DNA from: an uncultured Merdimonas sp.
GTDB taxonomy: Bacteria > Bacillota > Clostridia > Lachnospirales > Lachnospiraceae
NCBI GenBank assembly: GCA_944375725.1
Contig: CALWAZ010000018.1
Location: 1-43,188 of the forward strand
DNA length: 43,188 bases
Direction: 5' to 3'
Shown: piece by piece, positions 31,777 through 40,013 of the stretch
Numbering within the stretch: the stretch's first letter is position 1
Layout: each line of letters begins with the position of its first letter
Notes under the pieces: generated by a model
Seen by the model: the letters and a program-made list of their open reading frames with translations, nothing else
Told to the model about the DNA's origin: nothing
The model's database searches: none
Made by a program: the position numbers and the translations under genes

Positions 31777-33189
31777 TTATTTCCGGCTCCGGCGTGCCTT
31801 GCCCTTGTGATTGGCCTCGTAATCCTTCAGAGACGCCACAGCCTCCGGGGCCAGGGGAACCAGCACGATCATATTGAAGACAGTCATCAGGCCCACGCCG
31901 ATATCGCCCAGGTCCCAGACAGCCTGATAGGCAGCCAGCCCGCCCACAAAAAGCATGACCAGGGCCAGCAGCTTGTAGAGCGTCTGAGAGAGCCAGTTAT
32001 CGCCGAAAAGATAAGCGATGTTCGGCCGGGCATAGAACAGGATTCCGATGAAAGTGGAAAAGCTGAACAGCCAGAGAATCACAGCTACAAAGATGACGCC
32101 GAACTCTCCGATATGGTACTGCATGGCGGTCTGAAGCAAATCCATGCCTTCAAGGCCCCTGGTCAGAGACTCGGGAGTCAGGAGCATAAGCATGGCTGTG
32201 CAGCTGCAGATCAGCAGGAAATCGATAAAGACGCCCAGAGCCTGCAGCAGTCCTTCTTTGGCCGGATGGTTGATGTCAGCGGCAGCCGCGGCGCAGGGCG
32301 CTGAACCGGAGCCGGCTTCGTTGGAAAACAGTCCGCGTTTGGCTCCGTTCATGATGACGGCGCCGATACCTCCGGCCACTGCCTGCCGGATTCCGAAGGC
32401 TTCCAGAAAGATGCGCTCAAAGACAGCCGGAAGCAGTCCGATGTTCCGGATAATGACAAAGAGGGTAATGGCAAAATACAGGCCGGCCATGATCGGAACC
32501 ATCACGTCGAGAACCTTCACAGTCGCATGCTTGCGCAGAACGATGACGGCGGCCAGAAGGGTCAGAAAAACAGTGGTCCAGATGGGCGGAATATGAAAGG
32601 CGTTTTCAAATGCGGAGGAGACGGAGTTTCCGATGACCTGGCTGATGCCGCACCAGCACAGAAGTCCGGACAGGGCAAAGAGCACGGCGATCACGGAACG
32701 CTTTCGTCCCGGTTTTCGGTTTTTTCTCATAAAAAAGGCATGGATATAGTAAGCGGGACCCCCGCGGTATCCGCCGTACAGGGGATCTTTTTCTTTGTAC
32801 AGCTGAGCCAGCGTGGCCTCCACAAAGGCCGTGGAAGAGCCGAGAAGGGCAATCAGCCACATCCAGAAGATGGCGCCCGCGCCTCCGGCCGAGATGGCAG
32901 CTACCACACCGATCAGGTTCCCCATGCCCACCCGTGTGGCAGTGGAGACGATCAGGGCCTGTACGCCTGAAATGGCGCCTTTGTCGGACACCTTCTTTTT
33001 CTCCAGCGTGATACGGATCATTTCCGGAAAGAGGCGGAACGGGAGGCCTTTCGTCCATATGGTGAAACAGATTCCAGCTGGAATCAGAATCATAACCAGC
33101 AGTGAAAGTCCCAGTGTGCTGCCGCCGGGCAGCGGAATGGAGATCAGATCTCCCCAGAGCAGATTGTAGAAAAATGAGATAATTTTCAT
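31777..33189 (-). CDS. Alanine/glycine:cation symporter (AGCS family)
   Basis: A 470-residue membrane protein with about ten to eleven hydrophobic segments. The start at 33189 (MKIISFFYN) follows AAGGGGG by nine bases; a start nine codons earlier would place that site inside the gene. The AGCS pattern is shown by GNLIGVVAAISAGGAGAIFWMWLIALLGSSTAFVEATLAQLYK, GGYRGGPAYYI, and GLFSNEAGSGSAP in the second half. Members carry D/L-alanine, glycine or glutamine into the cell with sodium. It is divergent from a LysR regulator, which is its probable controller. Its 3' end coincides with the insertion-sequence remnant. Confidence 0.94.
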   Translation of the reverse strand: MKIISFFYNLLWGDLISIPLPGGSTLGLSLLVMILIPAGICFTIWTKGLPFRLFPEMIRITLEKKKVSDKGAISGVQALIVSTATRVGMGNLIGVVAAISAGGAGAIFWMWLIALLGSSTAFVEATLAQLYKEKDPLYGGYRGGPAYYIHAFFMRKNRKPGRKRSVIAVLFALSGLLCWCGISQVIGNSVSSAFENAFHIPPIWTTVFLTLLAAVIVLRKHATVKVLDVMVPIMAGLYFAITLFVIIRNIGLLPAVFERIFLEAFGIRQAVAGGIGAVIMNGAKRGLFSNEAGSGSAPCAAAAADINHPAKEGLLQALGVFIDFLLICSCTAMLMLLTPESLTRGLEGMDLLQTAMQYHIGEFGVIFVAVILWLFSFSTFIGILFYARPNIAYLFGDNWLSQTLYKLLALVMLFVGGLAAYQAVWDLGDIGVGLMTVFNMIVLVPLAPEAVASLKDYEANHKGKARRSRK

Positions 33190-33228
33190 GCCACACGTCC
33201 CCCTTATACTTGTCACTCTTAAAGATCT

Positions 33229-33286
33229 AGTATATAGTAAATTTATACATTTGTAAAATTAATAATCAGGATATAGTAAATTGATA
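33229..33286. promoter_or_regulatory. AGCS promoter with two LysR-type operator repeats
   Basis: On the minus strand TTTACA (33252-33257) and TATACT (33229-33234) lie 17 bases apart and would drive the AGCS gene. A 16-bp near-identical repeat beginning ATATAGTAAATT occurs at 33232-33247 and 33271-33286, 39 bases apart. Each contains a TATA-N7-TATA-like dyad consistent with the T-N11-A form of LysR sites. One copy overlaps the AGCS promoter and the other lies 20 bases before the lysR start codon. Confidence 0.6.
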
Positions 33287-33305
33287 TTTTTAATGGAGGG
33301 ATGGT

Positions 33306-34193
33306 ATGGATCTGAAGAATCTGCTGACTTTTATGCACGTGGCTGAGCTGAGCAACTTTACAAGAGCGGGACAGAAGCTGGGATTTTCCCAGTCGACCGT
33401 TTCGTTTCAGATCAAGCAGCTGGAGCGTGAGCTTGGAACGCAGCTTTTTGAACGGATTAACCATACGGTTGTGCTGACGGAAAAGGGCAGGGATGTACTG
33501 GATTATGCCCATCAGATCAGCAAGCTGACCCAGGAGCTGGACAAAAGACTGCAGAACGAAGAGGCAGTGTCCGGAAATGTCCGCATTGCCATGGCAGATT
33601 CTCTCTGTGACAGTATGTTTCAGGAGGGGTTTGGCGCCTTCCGGGAAAAGTATCCGGGAATTTCACTGAAGATTATTACGGCGGGCACGGAAGAAATGTT
33701 CCGGCTGCTGAACCAGAATGAGGTGGACGCGGTTCTGACTCTGGATAACCATATTTTTCACGCGGAATATATCATCGCGAGAGAAGAAAAAGCCGGTATG
33801 CATTTTGTGGCGGCCAGCGGGAATCCGCTCTGCGGCAGGAAGAAGCTGTCTCCCGGGGATCTGGCCGGCCAGCCGTTCATTCTGACGGAAAAGGGGATGA
33901 GCTACCGGAGGCTGATAGATGAGAAGTTTGCGGAGCTTTCCATGGAGATACAGCCGGTGCTGGAGATCGGAAGCGCCGGCCTGATCTGTTCTTTGGTGGA
34001 ACAGGGCGCGGGAATCTCCTTCCTTCCGGATTATGTGACGGAAGAGAAGATCCGCGCCGGCCGGCTCTGTTACCTCTCAGTTAAAGATTTTGAGATAGAG
34101 ATCTGGAAGCAGCTTCTCTACCACCGGGACAAATGGGTTACGCCTCAGTTGGAATCTGTGCTTGCGTATCTTTCTGAGCGGGAATTCCGCTGA
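33306..34193 (+). CDS. LysR-family transcriptional regulator
   Basis: A 295-residue LysR-type regulator. The N-terminal helix-turn-helix is MDLKNLLTFMHVAELSNFTRAGQKLGFSQSTVSFQIKQLEREL, and the effector-binding domain of about 200 residues starts near SGNVRIAMADSLCDSMF at about residue 92. GGAGGG precedes the ATG. It is divergent from the AGCS symporter across a 116-base region with paired operator-like repeats, so it most likely controls the symporter and itself in response to an amino acid. Its 3' end overlaps the convergent MATE gene by 49 bases. Confidence 0.95.
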   Translation: MDLKNLLTFMHVAELSNFTRAGQKLGFSQSTVSFQIKQLERELGTQLFERINHTVVLTEKGRDVLDYAHQISKLTQELDKRLQNEEAVSGNVRIAMADSLCDSMFQEGFGAFREKYPGISLKIITAGTEEMFRLLNQNEVDAVLTLDNHIFHAEYIIAREEKAGMHFVAASGNPLCGRKKLSPGDLAGQPFILTEKGMSYRRLIDEKFAELSMEIQPVLEIGSAGLICSLVEQGAGISFLPDYVTEEKIRAGRLCYLSVKDFEIEIWKQLLYHRDKWVTPQLESVLAYLSEREFR

Positions 34194-35503
34194 AAGCGCA
34201 GCATGATGAAGGCTGCCAGAAGTCCTGTAAGCAGCGAGGTCCCCGCAAAATTCAGCCAGATTCCCGTAAGACCGAAGGGCCAGAGGGCCGCGATCAGAAT
34301 TACCGGGAAGAGCAGGGCAAAGGACAGGGAGATCAGGGTGGCGCCCACAGCATTTCCCACTGCCAGCATATAGCTCTGGGCCGCGAAGGAGAACCAGCGG
34401 GTCAGATAGGTCAGCGCGAAGAACTGCAGAGCAGCCACTGCCATGGCAAAGTAGGCGGAAGCTGTCTCTCCGATAAAGATGAACGCCAGCTGTCCCGGGA
34501 AGAAAAAGAGAACCACAGCTGACAGCAGTGACACGGCCGCGCTGGCAGTGAAACAGCAGCGCTCAATGGCTCCCACACGCTTCCGGTCGCCTGCTCCCCA
34601 GTTGTAGCTGACTGCCGGCTGCAGGGAATCACACATACCGTACAGCAGGGGCTGAATAAAGCCTTCCGCGTACATGAGAATGCCATAGACGGATACGGCC
34701 GTCTGTCCGCCTACCCGGAGCAGAATTGTATTCAGCAGAATGGATGTAATACGTCCGGCAATGTTGTTTAAAAAGTTCGGACTGCCGCAGGCAATGATCT
34801 GCCGGATCATGGCAGGCGAAAAACGTGGCCTGCAGAAATGGAGCTGCAGCCGGCCTCCCGGAAAGCGCAGGAGGGCGATCAGAGCACAGACTGCCATTCC
34901 GATGCAGGTAGCCAGGGCCGCTCCCCAGATCCCGAAGCGGCAATAGTGCAGAAACGTAAATTCCAGTCCGGCAATCATTACGGACATCAGCACATTCAGA
35001 AACATGCTGAAGCGGATCTTTCCACAGATGCGCAGATAATTGTCCATGGCAAACACAATGGTAGTCAGCGGTGAGCAGATGGCGTACACCCGCAGGTAGC
35101 TTACGGCATTTTCAAGAAGCTGTCCGTCCGCTCCCATCAGTCTCATCAGGGCCGGCGCTCCGGCGTAGAGCAGGATGCCGACAGCGATGCCCGCAATGAA
35201 GATCATCAGACAGGCGCAGGAAAAAATGTTGTTGGCTTCCTGGTCCCTTTTCTTTCCCAAGTTCATGGCGATGGGAACAGAGGAACCCACGCCGATCAGG
35301 TCGGCCAGGGCGAAATTGATGATGACAAAGGGCATGGCCAGATTCAGGGCAGCAAAGGGAGTTTCGCCGAGAATCTGTCCCACCATCATGCCGTCCAGCA
35401 GCTGGTAGAGCGCTGAGGCCAGCATGCTGACGGCGCCCGGAAGGGAAGCAATGAAAAACAGCTTCACCGGAGGTGTCTCTGCAAATAAAGTCCTGGATTC
35501 CAT
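34145..35503 (-). CDS. MATE family efflux transporter
   Basis: A 452-residue membrane protein with twelve hydrophobic segments, beginning FFIASLPGAVSMLASALYQLLDGMMVGQILGETPFAALNLAMPF, the standard MATE N-terminus, with the second half repeated from about residue 230 (MIRQIIACGSPNFLNNIAGRITSILLNTILLRVGG). Such carriers export cationic drugs and metabolites in exchange for sodium or protons. AAAGGAG lies nine bases upstream. It follows the MarR gene by 60 bases on the same strand, a classical regulator-pump pair. The C-terminal 16 codons overlap the LysR gene on the opposite strand. Confidence 0.95.
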   Translation of the reverse strand: MESRTLFAETPPVKLFFIASLPGAVSMLASALYQLLDGMMVGQILGETPFAALNLAMPFVIINFALADLIGVGSSVPIAMNLGKKRDQEANNIFSCACLMIFIAGIAVGILLYAGAPALMRLMGADGQLLENAVSYLRVYAICSPLTTIVFAMDNYLRICGKIRFSMFLNVLMSVMIAGLEFTFLHYCRFGIWGAALATCIGMAVCALIALLRFPGGRLQLHFCRPRFSPAMIRQIIACGSPNFLNNIAGRITSILLNTILLRVGGQTAVSVYGILMYAEGFIQPLLYGMCDSLQPAVSYNWGAGDRKRVGAIERCCFTASAAVSLLSAVVLFFFPGQLAFIFIGETASAYFAMAVAALQFFALTYLTRWFSFAAQSYMLAVGNAVGATLISLSFALLFPVILIAALWPFGLTGIWLNFAGTSLLTGLLAAFIMLRFQRNSRSERYASTDSN

Positions 35504-35563
35504 AATGTTAAACTCCTTTGGTTCAAAATTTCATAATATAACCTGATAAAATCTAATGGTCAT

Positions 35564-36007
35564 TTAATTTAGAATACTCTGTTCAAATTCCTGCTGGAGA
35601 TAGTCTGAAAAACACTCCAGCGCGTCGATAAATTCCGGGGAAAACTTCCGCAGTGTACGTTCCATAGCCGCAGTTTCGGCGGCGTAGATTGGTTTCAGTA
35701 TGGAAAGCGCGTATTCCCGGCCTGCGTCAGTCAGAGTGATGCGTTTTTCTTTGGACCCGTTTTCCCGCACAAGAGCGGCATAGCCTTTTTCCGTACATTC
35801 CCGCACAATCGTATTCAGTGTGGTTTTCGGGATCAGATATTCTTCGCAGATCTGCTTCTGCGAGTGGGTTTTCCCATCTGCGAGAGCGTAAAAAAGCGAC
35901 AGCATGTTGTCCTTAATATGGAGGCTTCTGGCGCTTTTGTAATAGAGGCCGTCGATGATATTGGTGCAGGTCCAGAGCCTGTCGATGTATTCCCGTTCCT
36001 GATTCAA
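35564..36007 (-). CDS. MarR-family transcriptional regulator
   Basis: A 147-residue winged-helix regulator. The start chosen is the TTG at 36007 (MNQEREYIDRLW), with AGAGGA six bases before it; this gives the usual MarR length. The helix-turn-helix is KTHSQKQICEEYLIPKTTLNTIVRECTEKGY near residues 55-85, and the wing is ENGSKEKRITLTDAGREYA. It heads a two-gene operon with the MATE transporter. A perfect inverted pair of palindromic sites in its promoter suggests autorepression, released by a compound that the pump exports. The transcript would have a 5' leader of about 130 bases. Confidence 0.92.
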   Translation of the reverse strand: MNQEREYIDRLWTCTNIIDGLYYKSARSLHIKDNMLSLFYALADGKTHSQKQICEEYLIPKTTLNTIVRECTEKGYAALVRENGSKEKRITLTDAGREYALSILKPIYAAETAAMERTLRKFSPEFIDALECFSDYLQQEFEQSILN

Positions 36008-36106
36008 AACAGTTCCTCTTTTCTTTCTTTGTGCAGGTGATGTGTTCCGCCCATTTGGAAGAGCGATGTTCTCCTCCTGGCGGCCGTCATTTTTCTGCAA
36101 AAACAA

Positions 36107-36170
36107 AATCCGAATTCGTACTATGAAGTGTGCCGTAGGGCAGTATAATACGAATTCGGATTAAAGTCAA
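36107..36170 (-). promoter_or_regulatory. marR promoter with paired operator
   Basis: On the minus strand TTGACT (36165-36170) and TATACT (36142-36147) lie 17 bases apart. AATCCGAATTCGTA at 36107-36120 recurs in perfect inverted orientation at 36149-36162. Each arm contains the palindrome CGAATTCG. The right arm occupies the promoter spacer and the left arm lies just downstream of the expected start of transcription. The 351-base gap between the marR start and the gene at 36359 holds only this region and one doubtful small frame. Confidence 0.8.
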
Positions 36171-36234
36171 GCAGCAGACTGTAAAATTTATGTACAGAAA
36201 TATATGATATGAATTATAATAAAGACAGGCAGGG

Positions 36235-36366
36235 ATGAGGGGCGGTGAACTTGTGAAAATGGGACTTGCAATATCTCTATGCAAGCTCGATGGAACAGGC
36301 TTGTATGGGCAGCATGTTTTGATGCCGGCCGGTCTTAGAATGAAGGAAGAAAACAGATATGAGTGA
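36235..36366 (+). CDS. Doubtful 43-codon reading frame
   Basis: A short frame reading MRGGELVKMGLAISLCKLDG at the start and ending MKEENRYE. A TATAAT at 36215-36220 lies close upstream and AGGCAGGG is a weak ribosome binding site. Its stop codon overlaps the start of the next gene by a few bases, which would fit translational coupling. I do not recognise the product, and a chance frame is quite possible. Confidence 0.25.
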   Translation: MRGGELVKMGLAISLCKLDGTGLYGQHVLMPAGLRMKEENRYE

Positions 36367-36934
36367 TTATAATTATGAACACATACGAAAAGCCGTGAGC
36401 AGGTGGAGAAAGAGCAAGTTGATGCGGGAACTCAAAAAAGACGATCAAATGGAGATATCGAAAGACGACAATAGAAGTTTGATCATTGATTTGACATTCA
36501 GATACTGCCTGGCTCAAATTGTAGTTACAGATCCGGTGTTTGCTCCTTATCAATATGTTTCGTTTGAAGCCTTAGCGCTTGATTCTGAAAAATCACGAAG
36601 GATGGGACAGGAAGAGACGATATATTTCTTTTATGACAGCCCGGAATATACGATGCAGGACGTAATAAGTGAGCTGGATAACGGAATTAAATATTGTTCA
36701 GATTATGTGCCGGATTTACTCTTAAAAACATATCAGGGGAAGAAAGGTTTTTTAAAGTTTTCTTTAAATGAAGCGTATAAAGTGTTTCATCCGGACGATG
36801 TAAAAAAAGTGAGTGAAACGCTTTTAGGACAGCAGTTTACGTGTATTGACACATATGCGCAGTATTTGGCTGTAGAGAATGACGGCATTATATTAATGGT
36901 TTTACCTGGAATATTTTGTTCATATTCACCTTAA
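36359..36934 (+). CDS. Hypothetical protein, AT-richer than its neighbours
   Basis: A 191-residue protein that I do not recognise. It is mixed alpha/beta and soluble: no signal peptide or membrane segment is visible. The N-terminal 45 residues are highly charged (RKAVSRWRKSKLMRELKKDDQMEISKDD); a patterned middle part follows (SLIIDLTFRYCLAQIVV, TIYFFYDSPEYTMQDVISELDNGIKYCSDYVPDLLLK), and the end is hydrophobic (DGIILMVLPGIFC). GC content and codon choice look lower than in the flanking genes, which hints at transfer. It is followed 36 bases later by a small membrane protein of similar composition, so the two may be a functional pair. Confidence 0.7.
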   Translation: MSDYNYEHIRKAVSRWRKSKLMRELKKDDQMEISKDDNRSLIIDLTFRYCLAQIVVTDPVFAPYQYVSFEALALDSEKSRRMGQEETIYFFYDSPEYTMQDVISELDNGIKYCSDYVPDLLLKTYQGKKGFLKFSLNEAYKVFHPDDVKKVSETLLGQQFTCIDTYAQYLAVENDGIILMVLPGIFCSYSP

Positions 36935-36970
36935 AAACTTTTTTCAAGGAAGGACTTAAAGAGGATAGTT

Positions 36971-37342
36971 ATGATGAAAAAAGAGAAAAAGGGAAAAATC
37001 CAGACAGAAAAAAAGATAAAAACAGTCCTGATAGTTCTGATTATCTGCCTGATACTCAGTATTATAGCATCTGTGATTGATTTTATTGTATCCAATAACA
37101 TTCATCTTGCGAAAACAGTGGTTATACAGTCCAGTGGAAGCCTGGAGCAGTCTGACGGCAGTTTTATGATAATCAAGGATGAGTATGGTCCGCTTATGGA
37201 CAGCTCTGTGGATTTTAAAACAGCAGCAGAAAGATGGAATCTGGCTCTGGAATATGGCGATTCCGTGTTTGTCATTTACAGGCTGCTGCCTTATGAGATT
37301 TTTCCGCAGCCGATAGAAATTTATTTTATGATGAAATTGTAA
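36971..37342 (+). CDS. Hypothetical single-span membrane protein
   Basis: A 123-residue protein of unknown function. A Lys-rich start (MMKKEKKGKIQTEKKIK) precedes one membrane segment (about residues 18-42, TVLIVLIICLILSIIASVIDFIV), and the remaining 80 residues should face outside. The ribosome binding site is AGAGGA with ATG ATG following, so the start may be either Met. It is 36 bases after another AT-rich hypothetical gene. A toxin/immunity or accessory membrane role is conceivable, but nothing in the sequence demonstrates it. Confidence 0.65.
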   Translation: MMKKEKKGKIQTEKKIKTVLIVLIICLILSIIASVIDFIVSNNIHLAKTVVIQSSGSLEQSDGSFMIIKDEYGPLMDSSVDFKTAAERWNLALEYGDSVFVIYRLLPYEIFPQPIEIYFMMKL

Positions 37343-37415
37343 AGGCTCTTGGATGAATTCCGGATAAATGGAAATAATTTCTCGAAAATTTTTCGGAGAA
37401 CTGCTGTCAGCCCCC

Positions 37416-37445
37416 TTGCCAACCACAGGAAATATCTGATAGAAT
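37416..37445 (+). promoter_or_regulatory. Promoter of the D,D-carboxypeptidase gene
   Basis: TTGCCA (37416-37421) and TAGAAT (37440-37445) lie 18 bases apart, with TGA before the -10 giving an extended -10 element. Confidence 0.55.
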
Positions 37446-37511
37446 ATCCAAAGAATACGGAGATAAGATGTCTGTTAAAAACAGAACTTGAATAGAAATG
37501 GAGCAGATACA

Positions 37512-38702
37512 GTGAGGGATTTTGAGGCGGAAGAACAGATAAATAAAGCCCTTCGGGCGCGCAGAAGAGCGGAGATCCGGAGGCGGAGAAGAAGAAAAGC
37601 GAAGATAAAACGGGCGCTGGTTCTGGCGGGGACCGGCCTCTGCCTGTTTTTGATCATTCTGGGAGCGGTGGGCCTGGTGAATGTGATCACGGGCCGGAGC
37701 GCCCAGGCAGCTGACCAGTCAGCGGAATCCGGACCGGAGGAACAGAAAGAACAGGCAGGAGGAACAGGAAGCATTGCGGGAGCTCTTGCTTCTACGGGGC
37801 AGATTCAGGAGATTGTACGGCAGATACAGGAAGAATCCCAGGGCGGGGCAGATGCGCCGGATAGCGCGGTGGAGACTCTGGCGGGCGCGGCGGATTATTC
37901 CATCAGCGGACAGGAAGGAGCCGCGGCCCTTACCAGCGGAGAGGTCATGAGTACCCGGGCGCTTCTGGTGGACTGGGATAACCGGACTGTGGTGGCTCAG
38001 AGAGGAGCAGGCGATCGGATTAATCCGGCGTCCATGACGAAGATTCTGACTCTTCTGGTAGCCGCGGAGCATGTTACAGATTTGGATGATACTTTTACGA
38101 TCACAAGAGAAATTACGGATTACAGCTATTCCAACGACTGCAGCGCCGTGGGCTTTGATGACGGCGAAACTGTGACAGTGCGGGATCTGATGTATGGGAC
38201 CATTCTTCCATCCGGAGCGGACGCGGCAGCAGGCCTGGCCTTTTACGTGTCAGGCTCTCTGGAGGGGTTTGTGGAGCTGATGAACCAGAAGCTGGAGGAG
38301 CTGGGGCTTTCGGATACGGCTCATTTTACCAACTGTGTAGGACTTTATGACGAGAACCATTACTGCACCCTGTATGATATGGCAGAGATTCTGGGAGCGG
38401 CCATAGACAATGATCTGTGCCGGGAAGTGCTCTCGGCTCATACCTATACCACGTCGGCTACAGAACAGCATCCGGAGGGACTGCTGATTTCCAACTGGTT
38501 TCTGCGGAGAATCGAAGACAAGGATACCCATGGAACAGTGGTCTGCGCCAAGACCGGTTATGTGGTCCAGTCCGGAAACTGCGCGGCAAGCTACAGCGTC
38601 TCCAACAATGGGAAACAGTACATCTGCGTGACGGCGGACGCCCACAGCAGCTGGCGCTGTATTTACGATCATGTGGCGGTATATCAGGAGTATACGGAAT
38701 AA
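37512..38702 (+). CDS. D-alanyl-D-alanine carboxypeptidase (S11 family)
   Basis: A membrane-anchored penicillin-binding protein of about 396 residues that trims the terminal D-alanine from peptidoglycan stem peptides. The start is likely the GTG at 37512, with GGAG eight bases upstream; a TTG at 37488 lacks a ribosome binding site. A strikingly Arg-rich cytosolic segment (RARRRAEIRRRRRRKAKIKR) precedes one membrane anchor and a low-complexity spacer of about 80 residues. The active-site motifs are SMTK near residue 174, SGADAA in place of the usual SxN, and KTG in CAKTGY. The altered second motif is noted; activity is still likely because the lysine and KTG are kept. Confidence 0.88.
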   Translation: MRDFEAEEQINKALRARRRAEIRRRRRRKAKIKRALVLAGTGLCLFLIILGAVGLVNVITGRSAQAADQSAESGPEEQKEQAGGTGSIAGALASTGQIQEIVRQIQEESQGGADAPDSAVETLAGAADYSISGQEGAAALTSGEVMSTRALLVDWDNRTVVAQRGAGDRINPASMTKILTLLVAAEHVTDLDDTFTITREITDYSYSNDCSAVGFDDGETVTVRDLMYGTILPSGADAAAGLAFYVSGSLEGFVELMNQKLEELGLSDTAHFTNCVGLYDENHYCTLYDMAEILGAAIDNDLCREVLSAHTYTTSATEQHPEGLLISNWFLRRIEDKDTHGTVVCAKTGYVVQSGNCAASYSVSNNGKQYICVTADAHSSWRCIYDHVAVYQEYTE

Positions 38703-38722
38703 ATCTATCACGGAAAACTTAT

Positions 38723-38764
38723 CTGCCTCCGGGAAAAGCAGCACCTGGCTTTTTCCGGGGGCAG
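38723..38764 (+). terminator. Hairpin after the carboxypeptidase gene
   Basis: A 15-bp stem with two G-U pairs (38723-38737 with 38750-38764) begins 20 bases after the stop codon. No T tract follows, so termination may be weak. Confidence 0.5.
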
Positions 38765-38774
38765 ACGGATTTCA

Positions 38775-38803
38775 TTGACGAATCTGTGTAAAGATCTTAT
38801 AAT
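38775..38803 (+). promoter_or_regulatory. Sigma-A promoter
   Basis: TTGACG (38775-38780) and TATAAT (38798-38803) are 17 bases apart, upstream of the gene at 38863. Confidence 0.7.
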
Positions 38804-38862
38804 GGAATCTGTGATTTGTTGAAAAAGGAAATATCAGGAAAGGAAGCGGCTTAAAATAATCG

Positions 38863-39465
38863 ATGCAGAGAGAACTGGATTATTTCACGATTGAACATTC
38901 ATACGGCGGAAACCAGGACTGGTTCTGGGATCCGATGATGAAGATAGGCGGCTGCGCGGCTCTGACGGCCTGTGACAGCTGCATTTATCTGGACTGCTAT
39001 AAGGGAACAAAGGGACTTTATCCTTTTGAAAAAACGGCTCTTACAAAGAAGGACTATCAGCGTTTCGGAATGAAGATGAAGCCTTATCTGAAGCCAAGGA
39101 AAAACGGAGTAGACGCTCTGGAGATTTACATAGAAGGGTTTGGGAAATACCTGGCTGACCAGGGATGCAGCTCTGTCCGGATGGAGCCTCTGCCGGGTAC
39201 GGCGAAAGCTTCTCAGGCAAAGGAAACGCTGATGTCTCAGATAGATAAGGGCTTTCCTCTGCCCTGTCTGATACTGAAGCACAAGAATCCCATGTTTAAG
39301 GACTATGTCTGGCATTGGTTTCTGCTGACGGGATATGACACAGCAGGAGACAACTGCATGGCAAAGGCAGTCACCTACGGCGAATGGCAGTGGCTTGACA
39401 TGGATGAACTCTGGGATACGGGCTTTGAGAAAAAGGGCGGCCTGATCCTTTATGATATGGTGTAA
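38863..39465 (+). CDS. Hypothetical protein with C39/papain-like peptidase features
   Basis: A 200-residue soluble protein, not securely recognised. A Cys near the N-terminus (Cys31 in MKIGGCAALTACDSCIYL) and a later His in DYVWHWFLLTGYD (about residue 149), followed by a TYGEWQWLDMDELWD strand, resemble the Cys and His blocks of C39-like papain-fold peptidases. The remaining residues lack other family signatures. There is no export signal and no transporter or peptide precursor nearby, so it may be an intracellular protein with the fold only. The ATG has AAGGAAG about 14 bases upstream, a long spacing. It has its own promoter. Confidence 0.65.
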   Translation: MQRELDYFTIEHSYGGNQDWFWDPMMKIGGCAALTACDSCIYLDCYKGTKGLYPFEKTALTKKDYQRFGMKMKPYLKPRKNGVDALEIYIEGFGKYLADQGCSSVRMEPLPGTAKASQAKETLMSQIDKGFPLPCLILKHKNPMFKDYVWHWFLLTGYDTAGDNCMAKAVTYGEWQWLDMDELWDTGFEKKGGLILYDMV

Positions 39466-39496
39466 GAGTATTTGGTAAAAAGCCAGAAGGAGTCTA

Positions 39497-40012
39497 ATGA
39501 AGGAGTTTTGTATGGAGGAAACTGCGCGTATCAGAGAAATTCTGGATTATTACAGAGAACAGAAGGATCGGAGCGATCAGAGTGTAATCGGTGAAATGCT
39601 CCGGGAGCTTCAGAAAATCCGGGGGTTTCTTACGCCGGAACTGAAAAAGGCTGCGGCAGAGACGGCCGGTGTATCGGAAAAACTGATCGATATTCTGGTA
39701 CGCAGATATCCCTCCCTGAAGGAGACGGCCTTTGAGCATGAGATCCTGGCCTGCACGGGAGAGCGCTGCGGCAGCCGGGAAGGAGCAGAGCTTATCAGGA
39801 GGCTCCGAAAAGAGCTGGAAATCGGAAAGGATGATCTGTCTGCCGACGGCCGGGTGCTTCTGCGGACCCGCTGCTGTCTGAAACGGTGCAGGACGGCAGT
39901 CAATATGGATATAGACGGTGTTCCCTATACAGGGCTGACGCCCGGAACCGGTCTTGAGCTGGCAAAGAAGATCTGCGGAAAAAAAGAACAGAAAGAAAAA
40001 GGAGAACAGTAA
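39497..40012 (+). CDS. NuoE-like [2Fe-2S] thioredoxin-fold protein
   Basis: A 171-residue protein of the complex I 24-kDa (NuoE/HndA) family. The N-terminal helical part (KIRGFLTPELKKAAAETAGVSEKLIDILVRRYPSL) is followed by the thioredoxin-like ferredoxin domain with the exact family spacing C-x4-C-x35-C-x3-C (Cys86, Cys91, Cys127 and Cys131). Such subunits normally sit beside NuoF-type NADH-binding subunits in hydrogenases or formate dehydrogenases; here the neighbours are an unrelated hypothetical gene and ddh, so it stands alone. Two starts are possible, at 39497 and 39512, each with its own AAGGAG. It ends one base before the ddh start, suggesting co-transcription. Confidence 0.85.
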   Translation: MKEFCMEETARIREILDYYREQKDRSDQSVIGEMLRELQKIRGFLTPELKKAAAETAGVSEKLIDILVRRYPSLKETAFEHEILACTGERCGSREGAELIRRLRKELEIGKDDLSADGRVLLRTRCCLKRCRTAVNMDIDGVPYTGLTPGTGLELAKKICGKKEQKEKGEQ

Positions 40013-40013
40013 C

